Positions 21,532 to 32,279 of a stretch of DNA of 64,000 bases are shown one piece after another (position 1 is the stretch's first letter; the number at the start of each line of letters is the position of its first letter). The position numbers and the translations under genes were made by a program. The stretch is from Forficula auricularia. Taxonomy: Eukaryota > Arthropoda > Insecta > Dermaptera > Forficulidae. The stretch spans positions 1,306,233 to 1,370,232 of the forward strand of contig JALMQS010000841.1 of the NCBI GenBank assembly GCA_024734495.1. The letters run 5' to 3'. The notes under the pieces are model-generated. The model was not told where the DNA came from, ran no database searches, and saw nothing but the letters and a program-made list of their open reading frames with translations.

Positions 21532-21573
21532 AAACTCAATTATTTCGGATAATTAGTTCATCATCAGGAGTTT
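21532..21573 (-). ncRNA. Hammerhead ribozyme motif with ATT cleavage triplet
   Basis: Stem I AAACTC/GAGTTT (6 bp), CTGATGA, then a weak stem II (TGAACTAATTATCC), GAAA, TAATT. The core boxes are intact. The cleavage triplet would be ATT, allowed by the NUH rule but usually slower than GTC. Confidence 0.6.
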
Positions 21574-21599
21574 ACAGATTAAAACTGTTTTTAATCTGT

Positions 21600-21638
21600 A
21601 AACTCCTGATGACTAATAATCCGAAATATATTGAGTTT
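21600..21638 (+). ncRNA. Hammerhead ribozyme motif with ATT cleavage triplet
   Basis: Stem I AAACTC (21600-21605) pairs with GAGTTT (21633-21638). CTGATGA is at 21606-21612, GAAA at 21623-21626, then TATATT. Stem II (CTAATAATCC) is very weak in this copy. Confidence 0.55.
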
Positions 21639-22089
21639 GTATAAACCTCTTTGAGTTTTATTTCATTCACTGTGAAACTACACTCCCTTTACTTTATTAA
21701 TTAATATCATGTTTTACCTAAAACCTACACCACTTTCCCTAAATAAAAAAATAAATATGGATGATTAGAAGGTAAAACAGCAACCTATATGGTTCTAATT
21801 TCATAGCCTTAAAAAAAAGATATACGTGTATAGTTGTATGTGATGTTTGAAATGAGGCGTAATTGATTAAAAAAAAGTATTTCTTCTTTTTAATTTTCAT
21901 ATGTGGTGATATGTTGAATAGTATGGAAAATTTTTTAGTGCAAATAATTTGAAGTCATATTCTTAACTCATTTTATATATGTATTTGCAATACTTTTCTA
22001 ATTAAATAAATTAAATAATATAATTTAAAAGATTAAAAATTCACAGTTCATTGGACAATGTTTTTTATTGAAGCTCTTATTCAACCTTT

Positions 22090-22127
22090 GTACAACGTTT
22101 CATCTCTCTCGAGACCCCTTCAAGCAC
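22090..22127 (-). ncRNA. Degenerate hammerhead-like motif
   Basis: Minus-strand copy of the motif at 22279-22316. Stem I is GTGC/GTAC with a G-U pair, stem II GTCTC/GAGAG. The GAAA box reads GAAAC in part only (TGAAACGTT). The CTGANGA box is decayed. Confidence 0.4.
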
Positions 22128-22278
22128 TCAATTGGTTAGAGCAACATTGGTTGAGATAACAATAAAAAATAAAAATCCATCTAGACTTATTTTATTGTAT
22201 CAATCTAGAAAGAAAAAATTCTACTATGTCTCAATTATTTTTATTGTTATCTCAACCAATGTTGCTCTAACCAATTGA

Positions 22279-22316
22279 GTGCTTGAAAAAGTCTCGAGAG
22301 AGACGAAACGTTGTAC
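22279..22316 (+). ncRNA. Degenerate hammerhead-like motif
   Basis: Stem I GTGC/GTAC, TTGAAAA in place of CTGANGA, stem II GTCTC-GA-GAGAGAC, GAAAC, GTT. Same subfamily as the motifs at 2574 and 2703. Confidence 0.45.
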
Positions 22317-22370
22317 AAAAATTGAATAAGAGCTTCAATAAAAAACATTGTCCAATGAAGTGTGAATTTT

Positions 22371-24690
22371 GAATCTACTAATTATAATGAACATTAATCA
22401 ACATAATAATTTAAAAGGTTTTCCAGTATTTTATTTCATTCCTAAAAATGGATGTGAAAAGAAGAAATAAAATATGCACAAATTCCTGTTTCTTTTTTTA
22501 TTTTGCAATTTTCATTATTTAATTAATATCACAAAAAATATTTTGAAAAAAGAAAATGTAATTAAAGAGATGAAATGGATATTTTTTCATTTAAATCTAA
22601 TAAACGTAACTAAATTGATGTTTAATTTAATTATACAAATAAATTAAAATTTTCAGGTGATTTCCGTTCATTCGTCAATGATATTTTTGAAGAAAATTTA
22701 ATAAAATAAAAACAAATGAAAACACGTTTTGTTTTTTGTTTTTTCAATTTTTTGTGGTTACTTTCAAATGTAATAGTAAAAGACTTTCAATTACTAAATT
22801 ATAATTGTGTTCAATTGAACGAATAGAATTTATTTTGAAGAATGTTATGCATAAAATGTCAATATAATTTAATTTTGTAAGCCCTTAGGAACTCAATGAG
22901 AAGTGTCTCGAAAAGTTATTTCTTCAAAATAAACTCGATTCTTCTCAAGTTTATCAGATCTTAACGTTGCGTCTATTAAATTATATACTTCATATTAAAT
23001 AAAAAAAAAGTATATATTAAATTGTTGAAAATATATAAATATATCTACTATATACATTTTCAACAATTTTACCAAAGCTTTAACCAACATTTTTTCCTGG
23101 GATAAAATTTCGCCTCTGAATTATCATATTCAATAAAATATTCATAAGATTTCTTTATGCATCCTGATTTATGTTTATATTGTATTATAAATAATTCTTA
23201 AATGCGATTGCGGGAAGGAATCAGAGATTAGAAGAGATATCACTCATTTATAGTATATATATAAAAATATCATATTTTTTTTTTTTATAAATTTTACCAT
23301 TTTTTATTTTTTATTATGTTTTTTTTTTGTCTTAGTTAATTTTTTTCTTAAGATATGTCAACGGAAGGGGCAGGTTTAAGTGTGCCTTTTCAAGCGTTTT
23401 CTGGCAAAGTGCAATTTTGCATTTAGAAAGGGAGGGCAGAAATTTTCAACTTTTTTTGGCTTTATCCTAATGTCAAGTTTCTCACTTTTATTAGCATTAG
23501 AAATATCATTTAGCCGACAGTTTTCAAAGCGTATATTATAAGAAAAATATTTTTAAACGAAATGTCAAATGAAAAAATATCTATAAAAATCATATAAGTA
23601 ATAATAATAATACTATATTACAATATATTGCTAGCATTCTTTGCCCAAGCAGTAAAACGAGGGTCAAAAGAGTGAGCTTGGCAGACTTTGACCGTTACCC
23701 GCTTATACATTTTTTGCTTATAAAAATAAATAGATATTTTCAAATGAAATTACATTTAAGTATGGTAATTTATACCAGTTAGCAATAAATGCTAATCAAT
23801 GAAGGTTTCGCTCAATGTAATGTGGAAACGAGATAGAGAGCTATATATAGTCTGCATCGGAATATTTTTACCCGTTTTACATTTATATGAAAACCCAAAG
23901 CGTTTTATTATCATTATCAATATTTTAATTAATATCTATTATAGCGAAAATTTAATAATACTAGTAAAGGCAGTGAAAGTAAAGAATAATTTCTCTTGGT
24001 TGATGAATTTTCGTTAAGAGAAAATATTCTCTAAATTGAAATAAAAATACGTCAATGGCCTCGTAGCCTACACGTCAATAAACCGAAATAAAAATACAAA
24101 AAATAAAAATGTTTAAACAATAAAAGTTAAATGTTTTGGATTCAAAATTTAATATATGAAATTATGAGAAAATATTTTAATTTTATTGAGTGTGAAGAAA
24201 GAGTAACGAGTCAAAAAGTACTAATCAAACATAGTTTGTAGGTTGTGAACAGTATTATTATTTTTCTATTTCTATTTTGGTATAAATTCATGCAATGTAT
24301 AAAAATTTAAATGTTTGAGCGACTTCAGATACATTTTTGATAAAGGATAGTAGATATTAAAAAATGGTTAGAATTCCCAATAGCTAAATTAATCTCTAAT
24401 TTATGAAATGCAAAGTACTAGAATATAAAGTCAATATTTAGTTTTTCAGAAGAAAGAATGTAAAATGTTCAAAAGTCTTTTATATCTATGTTAAATACAG
24501 AGTACCCACTACAAAACCCAACCATTTAAATAATATTGTATAAAATAATAATAGCCTGCTCAATATCCGACAAAACACAAGAATCTACTCGTCTACATGT
24601 AGCCAACACGCACAGTATAATATAACAAGAACAAATATAGCTACTCAAGCATTAAAAGACAGAGGATCACAGCTTAGGCCCATGCCTCTG
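22371..24690. other. AT-rich sequence without recognised genes
   Basis: No gene supported. The 72-codon plus-strand frame at 23799-24017 has no recognisable domain. A short direct repeat (GAAATAAAAATAC) flanks 24040-24098. Confidence 0.4.
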
Positions 24691-24699
24691 CATTTTCTT

Positions 24700-25020
24700 A
24701 ATTTCTAAAAGTCTCAAATCTGCCTCTGTCTAAATTACGCCTTCATCCTGTATGCAATTCAGAATCGAGCTATTAAAATTGTAAATAACTCGACACCTAC
24801 TGACTCTTTTGACTCGCTGGCCCATCGTAGAAGCGTCTTCATTCTTTTCCTATGTTATAGATACTATCACATCATATGCCTAGACATAATCCCTTTTAAA
24901 GTTTGCTTTGCTCTTCGCCAACTCTAACAACGGAACGTGGTCAATTTGGAGAAGTGGCGAACCACTTCATCGTCAAAACGATTATCCCAACTACCTACTA
25001 AGAACTCTTCCCCTGCCTCC
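24700..25020 (+). pseudogene. Non-LTR retrotransposon ORF2 C-terminal fragment
   Basis: From 24748 an open stretch of 59 codons (stop at 24925) reads LYAIQNRAIKIVNNS, then TPTDSFDSLAHRRSV and FLCYRYYH. This matches the region after the reverse-transcriptase core in LINE proteins of the Jockey/CR1-like group, where 'iQnRAirii' and 'l.sLahRR....l.lfYr' are common. Downstream, another frame gives RSGEPLHRQNDYPNY...RTLPLP, resembling the terminal 'R..R.WN.LP' segment. The catalytic domain is missing, consistent with 5' truncation. Dead copy; strand plus; clade uncertain. Confidence 0.6.
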
Positions 25021-25200
25021 TTTATAGAGTCTTAAAACCTTAAGTCCTTTAGGACTCGGCTACTAAGAACTCTTCCCCTGCCTCCTTCTGTACAGAGTCT
25101 TAAAACCTTACCTTCAGGACTCCGCTACTAAGAACTCTTCCACTGCCTCCTTCTTTACAGAATCTTAAAACCTTAAGACCTTTAGGACTCGGGTGGTCAG
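25005..25200. repeat. Tandem repeat, about 3 copies of 62-66 bp
   Basis: CTACTAAGAACTCTTCC, CTGCCTCCTT and AGAGTCTTAAAACCTTA recur three times, with GTCCTTTAGGACTCGG between units. The array seems to have grown from the 3' end of the LINE fragment. Confidence 0.85.
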
Positions 25201-25357
25201 ACACTTTAGTCTTCACCACTTCCCTAAACAAAACTTAGATAAAGTGATGTAGGCTGATGTTGAAACATTTTGCTAAATTATAATTAGTTGGAAGTTTATG
25301 GTGTTTCACGGTAAGGAAAACTAAAAGTATAAATAGAGTTAAAACATATAGCTAAAT

Positions 25358-25399
25358 ATCTCAATATATTTCGGGTGATTAGCCCATTATCAAGAGTTT
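25358..25399 (-). ncRNA. Degenerate hammerhead-like motif
   Basis: AAACTC, TTGATAA, stem II TGGG-CTAAT-CACCC, GAAA, TATATT, GAG. Stems I and II pair; the first box has two changes. Confidence 0.45.
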
Positions 25400-25445
25400 A
25401 TATTGACAAACACAGTCAATGTAAACTCCTGATGATAACTCAAAA

Positions 25446-27040
25446 TACGAGGGGCTCCCATCTCAATTGGCCCAGGATTATTTTTTCTTTTTAAATAAAA
25501 TTATGCTAATTCACGGTAAATTTAATTGAAATATTTATTTTTATTATCATTTGGAACAACATTTTAAACAATTTAAAACATTTTATTGTAACATTTAATT
25601 TTTTAATTGTTAAAAACAAGGAAAACATACAAAATTCAAACCCTTTACCACTGTGTGACGTCGCCTTTATTTTTAATTACGGCTTGAATTCTTTTGGCCA
25701 ACGTACTTATTAAGTTTTGACACTTATCTTGAGTGAAAGTATCCCAAATATTTTGAAGTTTGTGTTTTAATTCGACTACGTTTCTAACTGGTTGTTTTCG
25801 TAATAGCTTTTTCATTGTGTGTCAAAGAGTTTCTATTGGTGACAAGTCGGTACTGTTTGCCACCCACTCCAAAAGTGGAACATTATGATCAGAAAGTCAT
25901 TTTAAAGATTTTCTTGATGTATGGCAGACCGCCCCGTCTTGTTGGAACACAAAATTATTATTATTCTGCAATGCATCTGCCATTGTTGGAAGTAGCTATT
26001 TTTTAAAATCTCTAAATATTTATTGGTGTTTACAATTCCATCAATGAAGTGAAGTTTTTCAACACCTCTAGCAGACATTGAACCCCATACCATAACTGAA
26101 GCAGGAAATTTTACTTTCTTTTTTAAACAATCTGAATTGAAAGCTTCATTTTTCTGACGAATAACTCTGTTTCGATTGTCCCCAAGACAAACTTCAAAAC
26201 GAGACTCATCACTCCAATGGGCACTATTCCATTCATCACTCTTCCAATTAATGTGACTTTTTGCCCATTTAAGCCGGTTTTTCTTTTGTTTTAATGTCAA
26301 GAGTGGCTTTTCTTTCGCCTAAAAAAAATTAGTAAAATTACAAAAAAAATTTGGAATAAGTTGCAATAAAATTACCTTGTAAGTTTTAAAACCTAACTTA
26401 AGGGATTCTCTATGGCACGTGGATCTTGAAACACCACAGCATTGTTCCAAAGAACAGATAATTCACCATAGTTCGAACTCCTGGTTTTTCTAATAATCTT
26501 CTTCAATGCCCGTCTATCAGCATCTGATATTTTGGATTTCGACGCTTACCTAGGTTTTGTAGCTATTGTACCCGTTGTTTTATAAACTCGAATAATATTT
26601 AATATTTCTGACAGTAAATTTTGATAAATTAACTAGATCGCCAATTTCCGCGTTTGATTTTCCCTTTTTAAATAAATTGATAATAATTGAGCGAATTTTT
26701 TCATCAACAACCTTCCACGAGTCATTTTTACTAATAATAAACAAAACAAACTTTCTTTTGTTGGAAAAAGGCAAAGCCTACTTGATTATTTCACATATTC
26801 AAAGATTCTTAAAAAAAAATCGTGAAAAGCAAAGAACTATTTTTTATATAAAAATATGTTTTTAACATTTAAAAAATAATTTTAAGTTAAATGTTACAAT
26901 AAAATGTTTTAAATTGTTTAAAATGTTGTTCCAAATGATAATAAAAATAAATATTTAAATTAAATTTACCGTGAATTAGCATAATTTTATTTAAAAAGAA
27001 AAAATATTGGTGGGCCAATTGAGATGGGATGGGGCTCGTA
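25446..27040 (-). mobile_element. Tc1-like transposon, 1591 bp, about 150-bp TIRs
   Basis: TA lies at 25446-25447 and 27039-27040. The ends CGAGGGGCTCCCATCTCAAT and the complement of the right end match for about 25 bp. The mirrored similarity runs on to about 25600 and 26880 (ATCATTTGGAACAACATTTT and others). It carries one minus-strand transposase pseudogene. It is inserted inside a ribozyme-type palindrome. Confidence 0.9.
25645..26728 (-). pseudogene. Tc1-like transposase (DD34E) with an apparent intron
   Basis: Minus strand. The N terminus has MTRG and then, one frame over, IIINLFKKGKSNAEIG, the first helix-turn-helix. KISDADRRALKKIIRKT follows (second HTH), then ...LKTYK to 26376. GT at 26375 and AG at 26319 bound a 57-bp AT-rich intron; splicing joins ...KTYK to AKEKPLLTLKQKK in frame. 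The catalytic part shows WSDESRF (first D), VMVWGSMSARG, FQQDGAVCHTS (second D) and STDLSPIETL (E), and ends ...KNKGDVTQW at the stop 25645-25647. Defects: frameshifts near the N terminus and near 25960-26000, a stop in PR.AS and two TGA stops. Length is about 330 codons, normal for the family. It cuts and pastes DNA at TA in active relatives; this copy is dead. Confidence 0.85.
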
Positions 27041-27094
27041 TATTGAGATTTTTTCTTTTTTATATTGAGATATTTAACTATACGTATGTTTTAC

Positions 27095-29090
27095 TTCTGT
27101 TTATTTTTTATTTTTCGTTACGGTGAAGCACCACCAACCTCTTTCCTTGATCACTCTTCGGTAATGCATCTTCACAGTGAATCCCTTCTTGCATTTTATT
27201 GTATTAAAAAACATAGATTATTCTCCTAAAGTTTTACTACAGAACGAACTATTTTGATAAATATCCATACATGAACTTGAAAAAAAGGCAGTAAAAAGCT
27301 TACAAGCCTATAGTGAGAAAGATGGCGACCAAGCATTTTCCCTAACAATTTTGTGATTCGTGTGTTTTTTCAGTATTCCATTACTATTACTGTTATCTTT
27401 TCATTTATCTAAGGACTATAGCAGAGGCCTGATTGATAGGTCGTGTTTTATATGCAACACCCTGTATAAAAATTATGAGATAAAGAACTTTAACCTTTAA
27501 GGACTCTAGAGAAGGGCTTACTTAATTTTTTGCTAAATCTGATTCATATGACCTACAGTCCAAAAGAACTTTGTATTTGATTAGAAATAGCAACTTGACT
27601 TGACCCTCTTTTCACACCCATTCCATAAATACTGATAGTAATGTTTGAAAATGTATCACTTATATCAAAAATAATAAAAAAATATTGATAACAATCTTAA
27701 CATATATAGTTTAATTAACATTACTCATGATGGATGAGTTAGTTTAGTTTCTGAGAAATCGATACATATCATCATCATAAGTATATCCGTTCAACTTAAT
27801 AATTTTCAACTTATAAGCTGAACGCATGTAATTATTTAATTAATTAATTAATTTTTATTAAATTTTAGCTCTCCACGAAGAAATATACAAATGTACAAAG
27901 AAATTTATGTGTGAAACAAATTCATTCGCTACAAGATAAATTAAATAATGTTTTGGTCTTTTTTATCTTATTATATTGACAATTAATTAGGGAAATTTCG
28001 AATTTTTAAAAATGATATTCAACCTGCGCAATACTTAAAATTACAGTCCTCACTGATGTGTCATTTACTAAATTTCCTCAGACATATTTAAGAACAAATT
28101 CTAATACGGTTTCTTTTAGAAAACGTTTACATACCTTAACTCATAATTATTCATTTGTATTTTAAAAAATATATATATATTACTCAGTATTCCAAATCTA
28201 GTGTGTGTTAGGTATCGTGAATAAATATTCATTGAATAATAAATTAATGTTTTCACTCAAATGTAATATTTAATAATTAATAAATTTATTCTAATTCTTA
28301 GAATTATGTAATAGAAATAAGTGATGAGAAATTTAAAGTGAAAATAAATTTATTTTAGTGGAACAACCTCCCAAAAGATATAAGAAATGTTTTTCAAGAA
28401 GAAAAATTTAACCTTAGTCGGATTTAATATAAATGGATGAAAATAAAATTTTGAACTTCTAGTAAATAGTTGTTTAAACTTTAAACTATGGAGGTATGCA
28501 GGTATGATAAGATATTCGAATGACCTTAAGCGACCCATTTTCATTGATAAGTTTACTGGCGGCCATTTGCAGAATTTTAAAAACATCCTCAAACTTATGA
28601 GAAGGAGAAGCTATGTTAGTTTTATCTTAATTCATCAAACACTTAATGATCTAAATAATTAAAATGGTTATAGTTGAAATTATATTAATTTATTATCCTG
28701 AGTCTTTCTTACTTTAAATTGCTTTTTCTGAAAACAACTACTTCACATAAAACGAATCAGTTTTTTACGTAAAATATGAAACCAACCGTTACTATATTCC
28801 GCTCAAGAAATGTGAGGCTTTCTTTGATGAAATGCATTGAAATCATCTGAAGAACGCATCTTCAATGAATGGGGTAAGATAATCGGAAATGTAAAATACT
28901 GCCAAGTTTTCCTTTTAATATTCCAAACTTATTTCGCTTATGCAGAACGCCATGCTGAAATAAATTAATACGTTGCACGCCTATGTCTTTTGGGCCGTTC
29001 TGTATTTGTAAATATACTTAAGTATAAGTAGGGTTATATAAAAAAAGAATCAATTTTCTAATCCAACCTTTTAAATGGCGATACTACTAG
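27095..29090. other. AT-rich sequence without recognised genes
   Basis: No gene supported. 28790-28990 is less AT-rich and of higher complexity but shows no ORF; it could be an old conserved or unique segment. ACACCCTGTATA near 27460 looks like a transposon end. Confidence 0.4.
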
Positions 29091-29397
29091 TATATTAATA
29101 TTTTTTCTTTAGTGCCATATCAGGTCTCCCTGATGTTTCTGCATTTCTCCACATATACCTGTGCTGAGTGTGTTTGGCTGTTTTACACAGATATACGGGA
29201 CCTACTTTTTAACGCCGGTTCCCAACTGCTAGTTTGGAGATGTTAACGAGGCAATTACACTCTTGGTAGTTTGCCATTGCTTTCCAAGAGGAGGCGGCTG
29301 CAAATATCTGCCGATACTCTGTAGCGAACCAGCATACTTCAGGACAGCGGCCCGGCACTCTAACCACTGACCCACAGTCGCCTTTTTATATTAATAT
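29091..29397 (-). mobile_element. tRNA-derived SINE (family B), 11-bp TSD
   Basis: TSD TATATTAATAT at 29091-29101 and 29387-29397. On the minus strand the head begins GGCGACTGTGGGTCAGTGG with an A-box-like GTCAGTGGTTAGAGTG; the B box region is decayed (GGTTCGCTAC). The body contains AACCGGCGTTAAAAAGTAGG and ends near CATCAGGGAGACCTGATATG. It is one of three copies here; compare 40942 and 48699. Confidence 0.85.
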
Positions 29398-30634
29398 AGA
29401 AGGCATAAATTATGTTGTATCCATACCTGCATTGTCCATGTAATGCCTGTCTACTTTGATTGACTTACATTTATAGAGCATTTGTTAGTAGAGTTTATGA
29501 TTTTTAAAAATGACACATTTTTTAAAAAAATATAATAACTTGTTTGTTTTACATTTATATTTTATAATTTTGAAACCTCTAAAGGGGCCCATTTAATCCG
29601 CCATTTATATTATTTTTTTTTCTTTTAATAAATGGTATAAAATAAAAATCATAATTCAAAATTTCCCGAATTTATTCCCTGTCATCACTTAACACTAAAT
29701 TACATTTAATACCTCTATTCGATCCTTATCAAAAAAAGATCTTTAATCAAAGTAAGTAGTCCATTAAGAACAAAATTATCATGTGTATGTTATAAAATAA
29801 TCAAGAGATATAAATATATCTGGTCTCTTTATACATTTGACTTTCATTCGTTTGCTCAGTCTTTTTATATAAAAGCCAAAAAATCAAATCCAAAGTGCTC
29901 AAGATATTCTTTTTTCAAAATTCTGAATCGACTATAATGGAGCGATGCTAAAGCTATAGGAATTGGATAGTGATTTCGAAATAGATAAAAACTTTCACTA
30001 ATCATAGATAACAATAAAAGGAAAAAAACAATAACAATAAGTAGAGTAGAGAAAAATGTCAAAATTTCTTATGTACAGAGAGTATATACAAATACATAAT
30101 ATAATATTTTGTATATGGTATGATTTTATTTATAAATTATTTATATTGTATTCGACTTCTTAAATTGATTAACAAGCTAATTGTCTATATAAAGTGAAAA
30201 CCGTCCATCAAGAGTGGCTTCTCTTTGCATTTTCGTCCTTTTTAAGGCAGTTTCTAAAGTTTATCTCGTGGTAATTTACCATTAATCCGAATTATTTGTA
30301 AAATAATATAAAAAAACAAAAACAAAAAAAAACAGAGAAAATAAAATATATCAATCAATTGAATTTTTATGTTAAATAGTATTAATTGATATGAATAATA
30401 AAGGAGCTATTTGGAAGATTTTTTAGGATTCCACTAGCTATGAAGTTTTTAATTTAGTTTCAACTTTTATTTTTGTAACTTTTTCCAAGTATTGATAGAT
30501 GAAGCGGAAATCAATCAAGTGAGTAGATTACAGAAACAGCCATTGATATTTTAGTCTTTTTTGAATGATGACCTGACGTCTCTCATCAAAAACATTTCAT
30601 ATTATTAATTAAATAAAAAAAAGATGCCAAAAAT
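29398..30634. other. AT-rich sequence without recognised genes
   Basis: The 65-codon minus frame at 29865-30062 is hydrophobic but has no family signature. Nothing else seen. Confidence 0.4.
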
Positions 30635-30742
30635 ATAAATGATAATTATTAAAGTCCATAACATCCATATTATTTAATTAATCAAGTACGTTGGCAGGTA
30701 CTTGGACAGGTATGAAGCAAATCAAAAAATTGTTATTGATTT

Positions 30743-30783
30743 ACGCGACGTTTCGCCAGCTTTATTTTGGCTTCATCAGGCGT
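30743..30783 (-). ncRNA. Hammerhead ribozyme motif, intact core (best copy)
   Basis: Stem I ACGC/GCGT (4 perfect pairs), CTGATGA, stem II GCC...GGC with loop, CGAAAC, GTC. Every conserved core position fits. Stem III is AC/GT without loop. Confidence 0.8.
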
Positions 30784-30966
30784 CTCAATGATTATGATTA
30801 ATACCAAGATATAACAGATGTGCACATATTTATGAATAAAATGAATTGTAATCTTTTTTTTTAATATAAATTGGATCATTGTTCAAACAATAAAAATAAT
30901 TAATTATATATAATATCATAAATATATGCACATCTGTTATATCCCAATATTAATCATAATTATTGA

Positions 30967-31003
30967 GACGCCTGATGAAAAATAAAGTTGGCGAAACGTC
31001 GCG
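30967..31003 (+). ncRNA. Hammerhead ribozyme motif, intact core but weak stem II
   Basis: Stem I ACGC (30967-30970)/GCGT (31000-31003), CTGATGA (30971-30977), CGAAAC, GTC. Stem II has lost its 5' GCC (reads AAAAATAAAGTTGG), so folding is impaired compared with the left copy. Confidence 0.65.
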
Positions 31004-31085
31004 TAAATCAATGACACTTTTTTGATTTGCTACCTACCTGTCCAAATACCTGCCAACGTACTTGATAAAATAAATGATAATAATT

Positions 31086-31433
31086 ACAAGATGGAAATGT
31101 CAATTCAAATCCTGTTAGTGAGACACTTTTTCCGGGGGGTCGTAAATGTAATTCAAGTAAAAAGTCGTGATAGGAGCTACCTACTCGGCTAACTCTTTGT
31201 GCTATAAAACAGCCAGTTTACTCAATGACAGCCGGATATGATAGTTACTGCCATCATACCTATCACATCTAATGATTTTGTAAATAGCGTGACTGTGACC
31301 GTCGTACTCTGGTACAATAATACCGACCCACTATCTCGCTTAGCCAGATAGTTGCAGAAGTTCATATTTGGTTTGAATAAATTATTTGAAAATGTGTTGT
31401 TGCCATTTTGATCACCTATAGATTTATTATCAC
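31086..31433. other. Unassigned unique-looking sequence
   Basis: Less AT-rich than most of the window (31120-31350) with no ORF or repeat partner here. Confidence 0.35.
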
Positions 31434-31539
31434 TTAAGCCTAGTTCACATTAGTCAAGTAGCACGGCCTAGTGAACTGGGCCCAGTACTCGACTTGCCCT
31501 AGATTTGTGTGGAGGTATTTACACGGTGCTAGTGTTAGT

Positions 31540-31985
31540 ATGACTTTAGAAGAAATGTCGTATGCTTTTCAACGTCGTAGGCTTAAAATTTTTTTAACAA
31601 AAGTGTATAATGTTTTATTGGATCAAGTACATGATGCTATTGAAGAGGAAAAAACAGAAGAAAAAGGTTGTGGGTACGAGGGTGGATAGGAAGGAGAGGC
31701 CAATTATGTGCCTCTGCACTTCTTCTCAAGGAACTTGCAACTGAGGACGTTAAGGAGTAAGTACAGAATGTATTTAAGTATGACTCCACGCCAATTTGAC
31801 ACTCTTTTAGGTATGGTTGCTACTAAAATTCAAAAACAAGACACTCAAATGAGAGATGCAATTCCCCCACAATTAAAGTTGGAAGTGACCTTGAATTTTT
31901 TGGCTACTGGAATTAACTATTGTTTTCTGCAACAATTTTTCAGAGTTTCAAAGCCCGCAATATCCAACTTTATACCAGAGGTTGA
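31540..31985 (+). pseudogene. Harbinger transposase, N-terminal part
   Basis: From ATG 31540 the frame reads MTLEEMSYAFQRRRLKIFLT and onward to a stop at about 31687. A second frame then reads PLHFFSRNLQLRTLRSKYR, MYLSMTPRQFDTLLGMVATK, IQKQDTQMRDAIPPQLKLEV, TLNFLATGINYCFLQQFFRV and SKPAISNFIPEV. This is the HARBI1-type N-terminal helical region ahead of the DDE nuclease ('R..ysmtp..FD.LL..v...I.kqdT.mR.aI.p...L.vtLrfLATG..y..l...FriskstIs.iipEv'). The sequence breaks off there, before any of the catalytic acidic residues. At least one stop or frameshift separates the two frames. The full protein would be about 350-400 residues. Non-functional. Confidence 0.85.
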
Positions 31986-31989
31986 AGTT

Positions 31990-32279
31990 GTTTCCCATGC
32001 TTCCGATATAAGATTGGAAATCGATACTACATCAGTACCCTGTTCATTAGAATAAGTATTACTCGTATTGGAAGTACTTGGTGATGGCGAAGGCAAAACT
32101 GAGGACGACGAGTAGCTTTGTTGTATGTTGCTTGAAGTTGGTGAAATGTAGATTCTCTGAGGTGGTAAAATATTTACTCTGTACCGTGTCAAGATGATCT
32201 GTATATCATTTTGTGCCGAAATGGCTTCTCTCGGTGGGAGAGTTACTATACTCTCCGCTCGACCACTCGACTCCCCCAT
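31990..32279 (-). pseudogene. Harbinger accessory (MADF/Myb-like) protein, C-terminal fragment
   Basis: A minus-strand frame inside the TIRs and convergent to the transposase reads ...RIYISPTSSNIQQSY, SSSSVLPSPSPSTSNTSNT and YSNEQGTD. Its serine/proline-rich low-complexity linker, position and orientation fit the second protein of Harbinger elements, which helps import the transposase and bind DNA through a MADF or Myb/SANT domain. That domain is not visible here, so the assignment is from context. The last 20 or so codons of the frame are antisense transposase, marking the deletion junction near 31985. Confidence 0.5.

Larger units (their letters stand above)
21463..21707. mobile_element. 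Ribozyme-type palindrome, about 245 bp
   Basis: Almost perfect inverted arms around a short centre (AGATTAAAACTGTTTTTAATCT). Outer ends carry GTAAAGGGAGTGTAGTTTCA and its complement. Each arm has a hammerhead core. A TSD is hard to define because the flanks are TTAATTAAT-rich on both sides. Confidence 0.75.
22036..22370. mobile_element. Ribozyme-type palindrome, about 335 bp
   Basis: Arms of about 130 bp are inverted copies (AAAATTCACAGTTCATTGGA at left, complement at right). They enclose a centre with TTTTTATTGTTATCTCAACC mirrored on both sides. Hammerhead-like motifs lie in each arm. A weak candidate TSD (CTAATTA, about 21996 and 22377) would leave a left-only tail of about 35 nt. Confidence 0.75.
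25338..27094. mobile_element. Ribozyme-type palindrome split by a Tc1 insertion
   Basis: The outer arms (25338-25446 and 27040-27094) are inverted (GTTAAAACATATAGCTAAAT and complement). The left arm has a hammerhead-like motif. The right arm keeps the start AAACTCCTGATGATAACTC before the Tc1 element interrupts it at a TA. Removing the Tc1 element would rejoin the palindrome arm. Confidence 0.7.
30635..31085. mobile_element. Ribozyme-type palindrome with 16-bp TSD
   Basis: ATAAATGATAATTATT (30635-30650) and ATAAATGATAATAATT (31070-31085) differ at one base. The element has a left-only tail (AAAGTCCATAACATCC...) and then inverted arms (ATCAAGTACGTTGGCAGG and complement). Both arms carry hammerheads with intact core boxes. 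Between the arms lies about 90 bp of non-mirrored AT-rich DNA. Confidence 0.85.
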
